A stretch of DNA of 64,000 nt, taken from the NCBI GenBank assembly GCA_030411725.1, contig MU839836.1, forward strand, positions 1,054,001-1,118,000, in the 5' to 3' direction. Position numbers and translations under genes: made by a program. Source of the stretch: Echria macrotheca (lineage: Eukaryota; Ascomycota; Sordariomycetes; Sordariales; Schizotheciaceae). Below are positions 30,912 to 40,811 of this stretch, in pieces (position 1 is the first letter of the stretch; each line of letters begins with the position of its first letter). The notes under the pieces were generated by a model. The model did no database searches. It worked only from the letters and a program-made list of their open reading frames with translations, and was not told the origin of the DNA.

Positions 30912-31439
30912 TGTCTCCTATTATATCTGAGGAAGCGCTAATAATGTTCCTAGGAATTTAATGGGTATCTAATAACTCTAAGTCACTCTAAACTATATAC
31001 ACAAGCATGATACACTGTCGCCATCGGGCTTGATTAATACGCTCATATATATAGCATTAGAACCAGCAATTTTCTCTGGCCGCTCCTATAAGTACAGTAA
31101 ACTAGCAGTAAATTAATCCCAACCATCCTGATGTACGTGTTTTAATTATTTGCAAGCCAAGTTGCTTCTGTAAAATCGGCTTTTAAATGTATATTTATAA
31201 TTAAATCTATTCACTTTTAAAGCTTGGTATTCTGAACGACAATTTGTTAGGTGACTTAATTTTGGTGGTCGCCTGTTTTTGACTCCGCGCTTCAGATTTT
31301 GACCTTCGCAGGAGTCAGAGGGCAACTGCCGATATTAGGAACTTAGCGACAGAGGGGGACCGCTCGTGGGCTAAATTAAGGATGGGAGACCAGTTAGCGG
31401 TACAGTGGGTCTGTTGTATATATATGTATAGAGGCCCCG

Positions 31440-31556
31440 GGCCCTAGGCTTCTCTCAGAAGGCTAGAGTTCAATGTGTGAGCTCTCCCCTCCTTTGTTGA
31501 GCTTCTCATGCTGTCCTTGCTCCTCTTCGCTCTGGAGATTTACCCTATTACAGCAA
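31440..31556 (+). repeat. Dispersed repeat resembling the poly-G locus
   Basis: CTAGGCTTC, CTAGAGTTCAAT, GAGCTTCTCATGC and CTTGCTCCTCTTCGCTC follow in the same order as in 17,780-17,820 plus 18,120-18,190. Here the poly-G is replaced by GTGAGCTCTCCCC. Probably a transposon LTR or other dispersed repeat. Confidence 0.45.
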
Positions 31557-32132
31557 GTTGTCAAGTTCTACTCGTGTTGCAGTTACTAAACATATACTTG
31601 AGAGTAGGCGATACGCTGCATTGAGTGCGGATACGAGAAGTTGTTGATCTAGCTCTAGTGACTATTGCGACAGTGATCTGAGCTATAGACAGCGAAATGT
31701 GCACGTTCCTTCAACTCAAAGCCGATTCATGTTCAGATCAAGGCACCTTCCAGAATCATTAGATCAAAACGAAGGTTCTATCGAACCTAACTACGAGGCT
31801 TTGTACCCGTGTAGCGGCCACTGTATCAAGCCCAGGTGGGTTGGACTGGAGCAGTTAGGTGTTAGAAACCGCTACAGAAACTTTGTGTCTGGGCGGCTGA
31901 ACTTCTAGTTTAGCAGATATTAATTTGCAATTGCATAAGCTGTACATGCTCAGCTTCGACGCCTGATAGCCTCATGTCTCGCACACTACACTCATCAATT
32001 TCTGAGGCGTGCTAAAGGGGACTTCAATCATAATTCATGAATTTGAAGACTGAGATTGCTACTAGAATCCAGGATGTTGCTGAAAAACTTATAACATATT
32101 TTTTAAATATTTATTTTGATAAACTGCCGGAC

Positions 32133-32254
32133 GGTCCCAAATTAGGGCGTCGGGTCGGTGCTCCAAATGTTGGCCTCGGCACCCATTTTCGGGCAATAGT
32201 GAGCTAATTAAGTTCAAAATTAGGCATGTATATATGAGGACCGAAAGTTGGCCA
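32133..32254 (+). promoter_or_regulatory. Orphan cluster of four palindromic elements
   Basis: GGTCCCAAATTAGGGC (32,133-32,148), CTCCAAATGTTGGCC (32,161-32,175), ACCCATTTTCGGGCA (32,181-32,195) and GACCGAAAGTTGGCCA (32,239-32,254), with GTATATATGAG at about 32,227. The next ATG (32,331) opens only five codons. Confidence 0.4.
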
Positions 32255-32532
32255 CAAAATTTTAATTGTGCTCCGCCGCATACTCATTTCACTCTCGGTT
32301 GAAAGCTTAGGTAGTACAATCCCAGTCTTAATGTCTTGTCACCTTTGAAAAAATGGGAATCCATATATTCTTCAGGTATGGTGCCGTATACAGAATGAGC
32401 AAGTGTTGCAAATGATTTCAAATAAGGTAGTAAATGCCTGCTTTATTCCCTGCCTAGATATCGGCCTTATGTCAATGTTATAGATTCTGGCCAATCTTCC
32501 TTGCCTAGATATTGGCTATTCTCTCATCAGCC

Positions 32533-32621
32533 GTAAAATGGGCCACATAGTCTCTGAAATGGAGCCAGCCCAGAGTGGAACAAGTTTTGGGTTCAACAAA
32601 GTTAAGTGAGTTTTATAAATA
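32533..32621 (+). promoter_or_regulatory. Promoter of the repeat-protein gene
   Basis: AAAATGGGCCACA (about 32,535) and GGAACAAGTTTTGGGTTC (32,577-32,594), then TTTATAAATA (32,612-32,621), 90 bp before the ATG. Confidence 0.5.
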
Positions 32622-32711
32622 CCGTGTTTCCCTAAAGTAAGAAATATCGTAAGTCAAAGCATCACCAAAACCTTTCAATTCATAAATTCATTGCTCTTAC
32701 ATACATTTAAG

Positions 32712-34190
32712 ATGGCCGCAGGAAGCATTCCAAAGAAGAGTCTAACAGCAGCCGAAAAGGAGCTTACTAGAAAAAGACTTGAGCTCGCTATTAAGCGCCT
32801 CGAAACTCAAGAGGATAAAGTGTCTCAGAACAAACGAACCAGATTAATTGAGATCAAAGAAGGGCCAGATGATAATCTAGAACAAGCCGAAGATCTTATG
32901 GAGGGCATTCAGTTTGATAATGATAGCGGTACCGAGAGCAACCCACTGCCAGCTGATGGCAATGGAAACAACCCACCACCTGCTGATAACAATGGAAACA
33001 ACCAACCACCTGCTAATAGCAATGGAAACAACCCACCACCTGCTGATAACAATGGAAACAACCCACCACCTGCTGATAACAATGGAAACAACCAACCACC
33101 TGCTAATGGCAATGGGAACAACCCACCGCCTGTTAATGGCACTGGGAATAACCCACCTAATGGCACTGGAAACAGCCCACCACCAGCTGACGATCCCAAG
33201 GGCGGTGAAAAGCATCATATTTTCAAATCCATCGAAGATGAGGAAGAGCTTTTCGTAGCGCAAGACCACCAAGAAACCAAGTCAACGTCGTATGTGCACC
33301 CGGAGCTGGGCGAAGCACTATATACCTTTCCAGACCCGGGAAAAACATCTGAAGAGGGCGTTAGAGTAGAAACCGTTGCATGGGCAAAGCCAAGAGGCCG
33401 TCCACTCTTCATCAACAGGTTTATAGTGAAAAATATGAAGAGCGTTGCGAGATATCGCTTGTGCGGATTCAGTTTCCCGGAGGAATACGAATTAAATCCC
33501 CCACCGCAAGCCAACGTCTCCGATCAAACAAACAGGCTCGGAGATCAGAGGGTAGCGGGTAACAAGTACAAGTTTCGAAGGCGGGACGTATTAGCAATCC
33601 TTGGAGTTGCGTGGCCTGGTAGAGATTCCGATAATCCTAGCAGGGACGACTTGGATCTCCTTAACCCAGAGTATATCCCGAAAGGTTACGAGAAAAAAAA
33701 GTGGGCCGAAGTTCCAACCTATATTCTGATTGCCTGGAAAACTGGAGATATTACCTGGGAAACCCGCACAATGCTGCGAACAAGATTGGAATCACCCAGC
33801 AAAGCTGACAAGCTAATTTATGAGTGCGCACTTGATGCGGAAAATAAGCACGAGAAGGCTATGACGGGCAAGTTGGTGGCCCATAGTAGGTCGCCCTCCA
33901 TTTCCGATGGCCTTGCCCAAGAAGATGTCAACCGGATCCTGCGTGAAGCGTCGTTCCAGCCTTCGCGTGCTAGAAGTTCCACACCACCTCAGTCGGCAAA
34001 GATTCTTACGGGACCAAAGGTCAGCGAAAGCACAACGGACGCTTTGGCTGAAGCTCTACAGAATTTTAGGATAGATTTTTGTGAGGGTGCTGGTGTGAGT
34101 AGCTTTGAGGAACTTAGCCCACGCGATAAGAGGGATTTCGTGGTGGCATGGAGATATGAAAAGGCCAGCTTGCTTGGCGCTGCTACTTAG
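32712..34190 (+). CDS. Unknown protein with NGNNPPPAD tandem repeats
   Basis: Single exon, 492 residues from MAAGSIPKKS. Residues 10-45 are a charged helix (EKELTRKRLELAIKRLETQE). Residues about 75-160 are a low-complexity tract of eight or nine repeats of a ten-residue unit (NGNNPPPADN), encoded by a 30-bp tandem repeat. A folded region follows (about 195-370): YVHPELGEALYTFPDP, GRPLFINRFIVKNM, WAEVPTYILIAWKTGDITWE, then a helical part with ADKLIYECALDAENKHEKAM. A Ser-rich linker leads to a C-terminal helix (DALAEALQNFRIDFCEGAG, SPRDKRDFVVAWRYEKAS). No signal peptide. Family not recognised. Confidence 0.6.
   Translation: MAAGSIPKKSLTAAEKELTRKRLELAIKRLETQEDKVSQNKRTRLIEIKEGPDDNLEQAEDLMEGIQFDNDSGTESNPLPADGNGNNPPPADNNGNNQPPANSNGNNPPPADNNGNNPPPADNNGNNQPPANGNGNNPPPVNGTGNNPPNGTGNSPPPADDPKGGEKHHIFKSIEDEEELFVAQDHQETKSTSYVHPELGEALYTFPDPGKTSEEGVRVETVAWAKPRGRPLFINRFIVKNMKSVARYRLCGFSFPEEYELNPPPQANVSDQTNRLGDQRVAGNKYKFRRRDVLAILGVAWPGRDSDNPSRDDLDLLNPEYIPKGYEKKKWAEVPTYILIAWKTGDITWETRTMLRTRLESPSKADKLIYECALDAENKHEKAMTGKLVAHSRSPSISDGLAQEDVNRILREASFQPSRARSSTPPQSAKILTGPKVSESTTDALAEALQNFRIDFCEGAGVSSFEELSPRDKRDFVVAWRYEKASLLGAAT
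32957..33184 (+). repeat. 30-bp coding tandem repeat
   Basis: Unit AATGGAAACAACCCACCACC followed by TGCTGATAAC, eight or so imperfect copies, with some units shortened at the 3' end. Copies differ at synonymous and Asp/Asn or Asn/Ser positions. Confidence 0.85.
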
Positions 34191-34667
34191 GTCCTGCTTG
34201 TCACGCCTGAAGATATGTCGCAAGATTTTACCTACGGTTTTGCTTTCGTGCTTATAATCTGTTAGAGATCTCAGTTGCTTTGATAGAGTGCTAGACACCC
34301 GTGTTTCTTCATAGACCAGTGTTTCTTCATAGGATAGTTGTAATAGAATATTATTTGTACTTAAGAAATACCCATATTATTGAAAGAGGCGATGAACAGG
34401 GCCAGGAACACCCAGTCACTTGCGAATTGCGACACTGATAGTGTTGAATCCGTTTTCCCATTGCAAAAGCCGGCTGGTAATTGGATTGTTCTAGAGTCTC
34501 TTAAGTAACCGCAAGTTCTTGTACATGGTTATAACGGAGGCTTAGAGTTACTGATATTGAGTGCGCACCAGGGGATGATGTCTGGAAAAACAGTTGAACC
34601 AAAAGGAGTCGCAAAAACACAGTATATTTAAATCTCGACTATGTATTCACTATATCTCTCCAGTAAA
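34191..34667. other. Intergenic, no recognised gene
   Basis: 3' flanks of two convergent genes. Nothing identified. Confidence 0.4.
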
Positions 34668-35528
34668 TTAACATTTAACTTTCCCGGTAGCACGAGACTT
34701 GAAATCCGGGACAGCGCTAGTCTGTGGGTCTTGCTGAGTCAATGGATTGGGAGGCCCGGTAGCGGGATTTGCAACGATATCAATATCAGAACATGTTGTA
34801 TAATATTCGTCTTTTCCATTATCCACCTCCGAATCCATTCCAGGTATGGTAGGCCACTCCCATACCCAATAGATGGAATATGTGGAACTAACGGGTATAT
34901 CGGTTGGTATCATGAGGTCAGTCTCGCACCATTGCTCATGAATTTCTCCAGTTCCAGGCAAGAGGTTTGGAAACTCCTTCTGACGGGATAGAGAGATGCC
35001 GGTGTTATTCAGCTGATAACACCGACCATCATCAAAATTCTGAACCGTTAGAAGTTTCCCTCTTCCATCACCTCCCTTACCATCTGCAGTCCACCGTAGA
35101 ACATCGCTAAGTTTCTCATTCTCGTCCGGGGAGAGCGTTCCAAAAACATACACGATTCCCGCTCCTGGTGGTTTTCGCGGCTGCGGTAATGTGACATGTC
35201 CATTCTCAAGATACTTGATTGCTATGTAGGACCCAGGCGACGCTTGAAGGCGTGGATAGTTTGCCGTTTGGTTCCTGGTTCTTTGTGTATATGCACACAC
35301 AAAATCTGTTTCATCAATTCTTGTTCTGTTAGACATTGGGGCCGGGGGCGGCAACAGATACGTCATCATAGGATCGCGAAAACCCGGGTCGGTCCGGGCA
35401 ACGTAACCGCGTGGATAGCCATTCCTTCCGGTGAATCTGCCATCTTTAATCACTGTGAGTTGTTCGTTCCAAGAATGAGATAAGCTTTGACCTAAGAAGG
35501 TTGCTAGCAGAATGGAAGGCCAATGCAT
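34668..35528 (-). CDS. Secreted protein with N-terminal His, LPMO-like (DUF7492-type)
   Basis: Single exon, 286 residues. MHWPSILLATFLGQSLS is a signal peptide, and cleavage before HSW would expose an N-terminal histidine, as in copper-binding lytic polysaccharide monooxygenases and related secreted families. Conserved-looking segments: FTGRNGYPRGYVART, DFVCAYTQR, LQASPGSYIAIKYLENGHV (a second His suited to a copper brace), IVYVFGT, GRCYQLNN and SIYWVWEWP. Several Cys residues could pair outside the cell. The C-terminus is Pro-rich and basic. I believe this matches the DUF7492-type fungal family; enzyme activity is not established. Divergent from a small secreted protein, sharing a promoter region with palindromic elements. 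Confidence 0.65.
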   Translation of the reverse strand: MHWPSILLATFLGQSLSHSWNEQLTVIKDGRFTGRNGYPRGYVARTDPGFRDPMMTYLLPPPAPMSNRTRIDETDFVCAYTQRTRNQTANYPRLQASPGSYIAIKYLENGHVTLPQPRKPPGAGIVYVFGTLSPDENEKLSDVLRWTADGKGGDGRGKLLTVQNFDDGRCYQLNNTGISLSRQKEFPNLLPGTGEIHEQWCETDLMIPTDIPVSSTYSIYWVWEWPTIPGMDSEVDNGKDEYYTTCSDIDIVANPATGPPNPLTQQDPQTSAVPDFKSRATGKVKC

Positions 35529-35595
35529 TTTGACTTGTGGGAAAAGTTTCGCTTTTCCAACGAAATTTGCAGCGAGGTGCCTTATTATTTTAATA

Positions 35596-35723
35596 AGTAT
35601 ATACTAGGCCCTCAGTGTGGACAGATTTTGGGCGGTTAATTAGCTGACCTTGTCCCACTTTGGGTACTTTGCCTGATTCTTGGCCAGCTCCCCTGGTTAG
35701 ATATTTCGGCCCATTTCTTGGCC
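35596..35723. promoter_or_regulatory. Shared promoter of two secreted-protein genes
   Basis: AGTATATACTAGG (about 35,596) is the TATA box for the minus-strand gene. GGACAGATTTTGGGC (35,619-35,633), TGTCCCACTTTGGGTA (35,651-35,666) and GGCCCATTTCTTGGCC (35,708-35,723) are palindromic elements between the two starts. Confidence 0.55.
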
Positions 35724-35838
35724 TTATGTAGCCTCACAGCCCACCACTCAATTCAATCAACCGCCAGACCTTAAATAACACCACAAGCCCGCCCATTTGA
35801 CACAATCCGAATAACTGATTTCTAGGCAAGTATTCAAA

Positions 35839-36389
35839 ATGCGTCTCAGCTCGTCCGTTCTCGGTATTATTCTTAGTGTCGGTGGAATCGTTACACCCGC
35901 CATAGCTTGTGTTTTCGATTTACCACATGTACCAGTTACCCTTTTTGCAAATGACTCCTCAGGGGTAGTACCTCGAGAAGTGTATTTGCCATTATATGCA
36001 AATTCAAGCGATTGTCTATATCGCTCACGCCCTAGTCCTACACACCCAGGTAAGTTTTTTCCTATATTTCTAATAGATAAGCTAATGCGTGCTTAGGAAA
36101 TGATTTCCCAAAGTCCATCGTTCAAGCTAGTCTAGATACAGTCCGAATTCTCAATTCTACAGGGTTGTCTCTTGATGAAGCAAGTACGAAGTCCTTTCTA
36201 GATTTTAATAGCGCGCTTCTTGGAAAGCCTCTCAATGACCAAGCGGCATTTTCTTTTGTTACCTGTTCAGTAAATACCACTGATGGAGTTGAAAGGAAGT
36301 TTAAACTTGGTACTGAGCTGGCGCTTGGCGGACCGCTTGAAGTGAAGTCATATCAGTGTTTCATGAGCGATAGAGCTGGATTGTTTTAA
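35839..36389 (+). CDS. Small secreted protein, 167 residues
   Basis: Two exons, 35839..36049 and 36097..36389, joined by a 47-bp intron (GTAAGT to GCTTAG). MRLSSSVLGIILSVGGIVTPAIAC is a signal peptide. The mature protein has cysteines at the predicted N-terminus, DCLYRS, FVTCSV and SYQCF, enough for two disulfides, and several N-glycosylation sites (NDSS, NSSD, NSTG, NTTD). Length and Cys content fit a secreted effector-like or cell-wall-associated protein. No known domain. It pairs head-to-head with the LPMO-like gene, suggesting co-expression. Confidence 0.6.
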
Positions 36390-37378
36390 GAAAATGGCAA
36401 TCGACGGATTGCTCGGGTAGCTCGAATTATAAATCTGCTATTTAGTTATAAAAAACGTGAGACGTTGCACACATGGACGTGTTTTCTACCACCGGGCTCC
36501 GCCTACGCATCCGTAGCACCTGTATTCCTTAATGTGGAATTGCAAAAAGAACTAGGTTCTAGTCTTGGGGTAGTATCGCGCGTTGTTCTTTAGCGATTAG
36601 GTTGCTGGTATGTTGTTTCAGGTGCTCGATGTCGAGTTAGGCGTTCACCTTGGGCCAATGTTTGCGCAGCGACGTCTAATTGGAGAGTCACGTGAGATTC
36701 CGCTCATGCGGTGTGATGGGATGCATCAGAAAATAAGAGCCTCACTTCAACAACCGCGCATCTCTACGATTTCTTCACCGCATTTCAACTATTCTATAAT
36801 GATTCGTCATTTCTCATATACGTACGACCCTGAAATGAACCTCACTTATCAACTTTCTCCACCACAATGAATGAGTCTTCATCCGATTCCCTCTGCAGAT
36901 CCTTATGAAATTTCCGTGCCGAACAGTGATCCCATCTGATTTGTACCTTTGGAGTTGGTCTGATTTTCTCACTACCGATAGACAAGATCGGTACGCTGTG
37001 AGGGACCGACGACATCTCGGTCTGCCCTAATGCCAGTGCGGTATAGTTGTTGGTCTCGGAGGGTCGCCTTGATTGGCCAAGAAGGTCCGAGTCGCTCGAG
37101 ATGGCGCCCTTCTAATATTGAAGTGTTAACGGGCTTGACTGACGCGTTGGAGAACTTCAACGTTTGCTTGAGCAGCTCTGCAAATGGCAAGGCAAGCCAA
37201 GGTAGCCTATCTCCTCAATCAGACGCTGTAGCTCCGTTTTTCCGGATAGGTTCGACATATTGAAAAATCCAACTTCGGATGAGAGACTACTGTGAGACGG
37301 AGGGGCCTTGGTAGTTTCGATACCCAAACGGCGAAGACGGCTTGCGCCCGTTTCAGATTTACAGTAATACACTGAAAT
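36390..37378. other. Gene-poor stretch with possible relic
   Basis: Minus-strand fragments in two frames (36,972-37,264; ELLKQTLKFSNASVK then a Pro/Arg-rich part) look like a decayed protein. The + frame at 36,610-36,870 is unrecognised. Confidence 0.35.
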
Positions 37379-37570
37379 TGGCAGCATTGGGCCATTTCGG
37401 GCTTCACTTGCTGCCATGCTAAGATGCCGGTCCTTAGACTGGGCCGCTACTGACCCATTTCCGGGGACCTATCAGTCTAGACTGCTCTTATTCTGGTTGA
37501 TCCCAATTTTGGGTCAGTTCACAGAAGCATACCAAAATTGGGCCTTCCCAGAAACGACGATAAGATATTA
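37379..37570 (+). promoter_or_regulatory. Cluster of palindromic elements, TM protein promoter
   Basis: GCATTGGGCC (about 37,383), GACTGGGCCGCTACTGACCC (about 37,438), GATCCCAATTTTGGGTC (37,499-37,515) and ATACCAAAATTGGGCC (37,529-37,544). The last 16-nt string recurs exactly at 62,279-62,294. ATATTAAAG near 37,565 may be the TATA box; the ATG is at 37,680. Confidence 0.6.
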
Positions 37571-37679
37571 AAGTAAGCCTCCAGTACAATGTAGAAGACG
37601 ATCTCTTGTCCGTCCGTTGTTATTCTTATATAACCTAAGCTGGAAGTTAAATCTGTACTAGTAAATAGCGGTGAGGAGC

Positions 37680-38401
37680 ATGATGTCGACTTCAGTAACT
37701 GAAGTTGTAGCCACACAAACGGCCACGCTCCCTCAAACACCGTCTGGACCGCCGGTAATGACGAGTGCTCTAAATTCGTCAACGGTCGTACTGAGCACAT
37801 CTTCAACTCCTGTTGGCGCTATCGTCGGCGGTGTCGTCGGCGGTATCGGTAAGCGACTTTTTATTTTACATTTCTTACTCCTCTCATGGTGAATACGTCC
37901 ACTTACTGTAACGCAGCCGTAATCGGCCTCATTGCCCTCGGCTTCTTCTACATTATCCGTCGTCCTAAGGAATTCGCCTCAAATAATAACCGCTCAGCCG
38001 ATACTAAGGATGTCTCCTCGATTTCCGATGGCTCCGTCGCCGAAAATCAGCTGCAAGAGGTGTTTGCTAGCGAGAGATCCAGTGACCCAAAGTTGCCGCA
38101 TAATTTACCAGGACGGCAGGGCCTCGGTTCGGACGGTTATGGCTTTGAGACTCTCCCGCTGCAGCAACGCGCTCAAAATCCCGGCCGGGGTCTACAGCTT
38201 CATCCACCCAGTAGTAGCTTTTTTGGGCAACCACAGGAGCCGCCGAGCAAGGGCTATGGTGGACATCAAGATGTGACAGAAGGAGCTGTAGGGGTGGAGA
38301 TGGAAAGTTCTCCGCGGCAGGGACATGTGCCAGTGTATGAGTCGATGTATTACCCGTCGCAGAGGAGGACGGGAGCGCTACCTCCCATACCCGAGGAATA
38401 G
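37680..38401 (+). CDS. Single-pass TM protein, Ser/Thr-rich ectodomain
   Basis: Two exons, 37680..37848 and 37917..38401, 217 residues, with a 68-bp intron (GTAAGC to ACGCAG). The first 45 residues are Ser/Thr-rich (TSVTEVVATQTATLPQTPSG). The TM segment is VGAIVGGVVGGIAVIGLIAL, typical of fungal SKG6/AXL2-like and WSC-like membrane anchors, followed by FFYIIRRPKE. The cytosolic tail is polar and Pro-rich (PVYESMYYPSQRRTGALPPI). No signal peptide or extracellular domain, which suggests that an upstream exon was missed or that the protein inserts by its TM segment alone. Possible cell-wall sensor-like role; inference only. Confidence 0.6.
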
Positions 38402-38469
38402 ATGATTGTATATCCAACTACCGTTAATAGAACCCACTAGTGGAGAGACTGGAATTTAGCGTGGGCTTT

Positions 38470-38800
38470 GTAAAATCGACTTAAGCAGATTCATTCACTG
38501 TACAAAAATAATTTTTGATAATAAAACAAAAGTTTTAGCTAGTACTAATATAAGTAATGCCGGGTACTTTGATTCCATTCTCACCCTTGGTTCTTTGCGC
38601 GTAGTTATGAAACACGTCGTCGAATAATAGGTACTCCATCAGCTAGCCTCCATTGAAGAAAATTTCAATTATAGATCTCTTCGGACCTCTCTGCGCCATC
38701 TACTTCTTAAAGTGTGGCATTAAGTTGGACCTCCAAGTAGAAAACAGTAATCTCACCACAGTGCTGAAGCAGGTTAAGATCCGCTATGAGCTTTTAAGGG
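38470..38800 (-). pseudogene. Degenerate partial copy of the C2H2 gene
   Basis: The + strand reads TAGATCTCTTCGGACCTC, then CTTAAAGTGTGGCATTAAG, TTGGACCTCCAAGTAGAAA and GTGCTGAAGCAGGTTAAGAT, aligning with 43,828-43,935 inside the last exon of the C2H2 gene (GAGATCTGTTCGGGCTTC, CTTTAAGTGCGGCATCAAG, TTGCTGAAGCAGGTCGAGAT). Similarity continues weakly into the 3' flank (43,660-43,800). Multiple stops; not coding. A short duplication of the gene's 3' end, same orientation. Confidence 0.6.
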
Positions 38801-39373
38801 CGGATACCGCGCGGCCCTCAGAGAAGGTAGAGCATTATTTCAGAATATAATTGAAGTCTCGAAGCTTCCAGTCCCTACTTACAGTACACGTCTTTCGCAC
38901 AAGATAAATGTCTCTTATGTATAACAGAAGCACCGGAATCAAGCACGGAGGAATTGGCTGTAGGCATTTCACCTAGCGGCCACTGTATTTTCGAGAGGAA
39001 ATGAGTGGCTATAGAGACCATAATTCGGGCGTCTGTTATGGTGAGGCCGTATTTTGGACCCCTACTCTCCGCTTGCGTGTAAATTTAGAGAAGAACTCTA
39101 GAGCCGGAGCCAAGTTCTGGGCGTCGCCAAAGTCAGCCATGTGTGCATCCTCCTACTACATACAGTTTCAGGGTCCACAATTCATATGTCAAATGTTCAT
39201 AAATGGACCCGTTTTTAGGCTCCTCGTTGCTGCAAACAGCGTGTCTTGCTATCGTGAACTTGGCTGTAAAAGTCCGCTCGCCAGATAGCAAATCGGCTGA
39301 GCGATCCATATAACCTTTTGAATTGATCCCAAGGGCAAAACGCTTTATTTTATTTTATTTGTCAAAAATAAAA
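38801..39373. other. Intergenic, promoter of the NYN-like gene
   Basis: Besides the promoter elements at 39,016-39,122 and CCATATAACC near 39,308, nothing was recognised. Confidence 0.4.
39016..39122 (+). promoter_or_regulatory. Palindromic elements upstream of the NYN-like gene
   Basis: GACCATAATTCGGGC (39,016-39,030), GGCCGTATTTTGGACC (39,045-39,060) and GAGCCAAGTTCTGGGC (39,107-39,122). More distant from the ATG (39,374) than in other genes. Confidence 0.4.
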
Positions 39374-39991
39374 ATGCCCAGCGAGACGTGCATGACCTTT
39401 GTCGACTTGATGGAGGCCCAAAAATTCGCGATATCAAGCAACAACCACATGCAGAAGTTGCAAGACAACGGCCGTAACCCGCGTCACTGTATCGACATCG
39501 ACAAGCTATTAGAACGGCTCCGGCGCAAGTACCATACACAGGGTCCCTCATTCCTCTATGGCTCCTACCCAAACCTTAAAGACTCAACCTGGGAGATATT
39601 CGAGAGGGACCACCGCGACTATAGTTCCAAGCAAAAGGAGATCAACAACTCTATGGGGGTCGAGATAGCTCTAAACGCCACCACGCTACGGGTGGAAGCC
39701 AAGTATAGGCCTAAAGCCGCTGAAAAAAAAGACAAGACGACCTTTATTATTCTTACGGGGCACCGCGGCATGATGCCTGCGGTAAAGTGCGTGCTCGGGT
39801 GCAACATCCGTGTTGAGATATGGGGCTGGAAGTCGGGCTTTGCGAAGGCGTACCTGGATCTAGCGGTTAATAACGATTTGCTATCGGTTTATTGGTTGGA
39901 TTCAATATTTGAAGACATTTGCTTTACTATGTACCGCTCTACGGGCAAGGTCAAGGGTGTCAACGACAAGACGATTATGCTCAACCATTAG
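39374..39991 (+). CDS. NYN/LabA-like PIN-fold protein without catalytic aspartates
   Basis: Open frame of 205 codons from MPSETCMTFVDLMEAQ. The order of elements is that of fungal NYN (PIN-fold RNase) proteins: FVDLMEAQ strand, LLERLRRKYHTQGPSFLYGSY, then TTLRVEAKYRPK, KTTFIILTGHRGMMPAVKCV, RVEIWGWKSGFAKAYLDLA and VYWLDS. In active NYN proteins the fourth element is SGDxDF; here it is TGHRGM, so the paired metal-binding aspartates are lost. Only the first Asp (FVD) remains. After TIMLNH the frame stops, but another frame continues as ISDSAEDAIRDRLLNTRQLF to 40,100, the likely original C-terminus. So the gene is probably both catalytically dead and C-terminally truncated by a frameshift near 39,985. 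Confidence 0.6.
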   Translation: MPSETCMTFVDLMEAQKFAISSNNHMQKLQDNGRNPRHCIDIDKLLERLRRKYHTQGPSFLYGSYPNLKDSTWEIFERDHRDYSSKQKEINNSMGVEIALNATTLRVEAKYRPKAAEKKDKTTFIILTGHRGMMPAVKCVLGCNIRVEIWGWKSGFAKAYLDLAVNNDLLSVYWLDSIFEDICFTMYRSTGKVKGVNDKTIMLNH

Positions 39992-40811
39992 CGACAGCGC
40001 CGAGGACGCTATTCGCGATCGGCTACTTAATACGAGGCAGTTGTTTCGGAGGATTTGGCTGGATGAGCCCGCTCGAGATGTAAAGCAGTCTCAGGAATAG
40101 GGAGAAGCAACAAAGATATTTGACGCTCTGATTCTTGATGGAGTAGTAAAGCAGTATGGAACGGTCGGCCGCTTATCGAGCAGCACCGAAAATCTCTCGG
40201 AACTAGTGAGGGAGCAAATGTAACAGGAGTTATGTGGCTCTCTTTTTTTGTCAACCGCTTGACAACCTCCATGTCTTAGCTTTGGCACACAATAACTTGC
40301 ATGATGTGTTGTGAGGGCCCCGTGGTAGCCAAGCGTGGCGGCTGAACGACAGGCCTAGAGTGCGAGGCTGACTGCGAGCTGTGCTTGCACACCAAGATCC
40401 TTCAACTTACTAATGCATCTGAAGAACGCCTGATTATCACCAAGTTGAGCATACCACTGATAACGCGTCGTCATAGTTACCCCTCCTACTAAATCATCGC
40501 CGGTCTTTAGTAGGCAACCCCTTGGCTGAGAGACGGCGTTGTATGAGAGTTGCCAGTCCCCGGCTCGGTGAGGCTTCGGAGGTCATAGCCAACATGCTTG
40601 GAAATCTCATAAATTACTTATCTAGGACGCTATGATGAAGACTGCATGTAATGCGCCCCCTCATGTTTTGGAGGAGCTTCTTCGGAGGCAGCCAAACGCG
40701 GGCTCCATGGGCCATCCAGCGCTGCCAACCTAGCCGAGATCTATAAAATAAAAGCCCCTACCCTCTGGTTGCTAGATAGTTTCTGTTAACTTCTCAACTT
40801 AACCTATCACT
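39992..40811. other. Intergenic; 3' relic of the NYN-like gene
   Basis: 39,990-40,100 holds the out-of-frame C-terminal segment described for the NYN-like gene. The rest, to the TATA-like CTATAAAATAAAA (about 40,741), has no recognised gene. Confidence 0.4.

Larger units (their letters stand above)
30912..32532. other. Gene-poor stretch with repeat copy and orphan promoter
   Basis: 31,440-31,556 resembles the flanks of the poly-G gap at 17.7-18.2 kb. A 69-codon + frame (31,699-31,908) is unrecognised. 32,120-32,254 carries four palindromic elements without a visible gene. Otherwise AT-rich. Confidence 0.45.

Noticed and set aside
36972..37264. NLR N-terminal fragment on the minus strand
   Set aside because: Resemblance (ELLKQTLKFSNASV) is too short and is broken by a stop; left as an unassigned relic.
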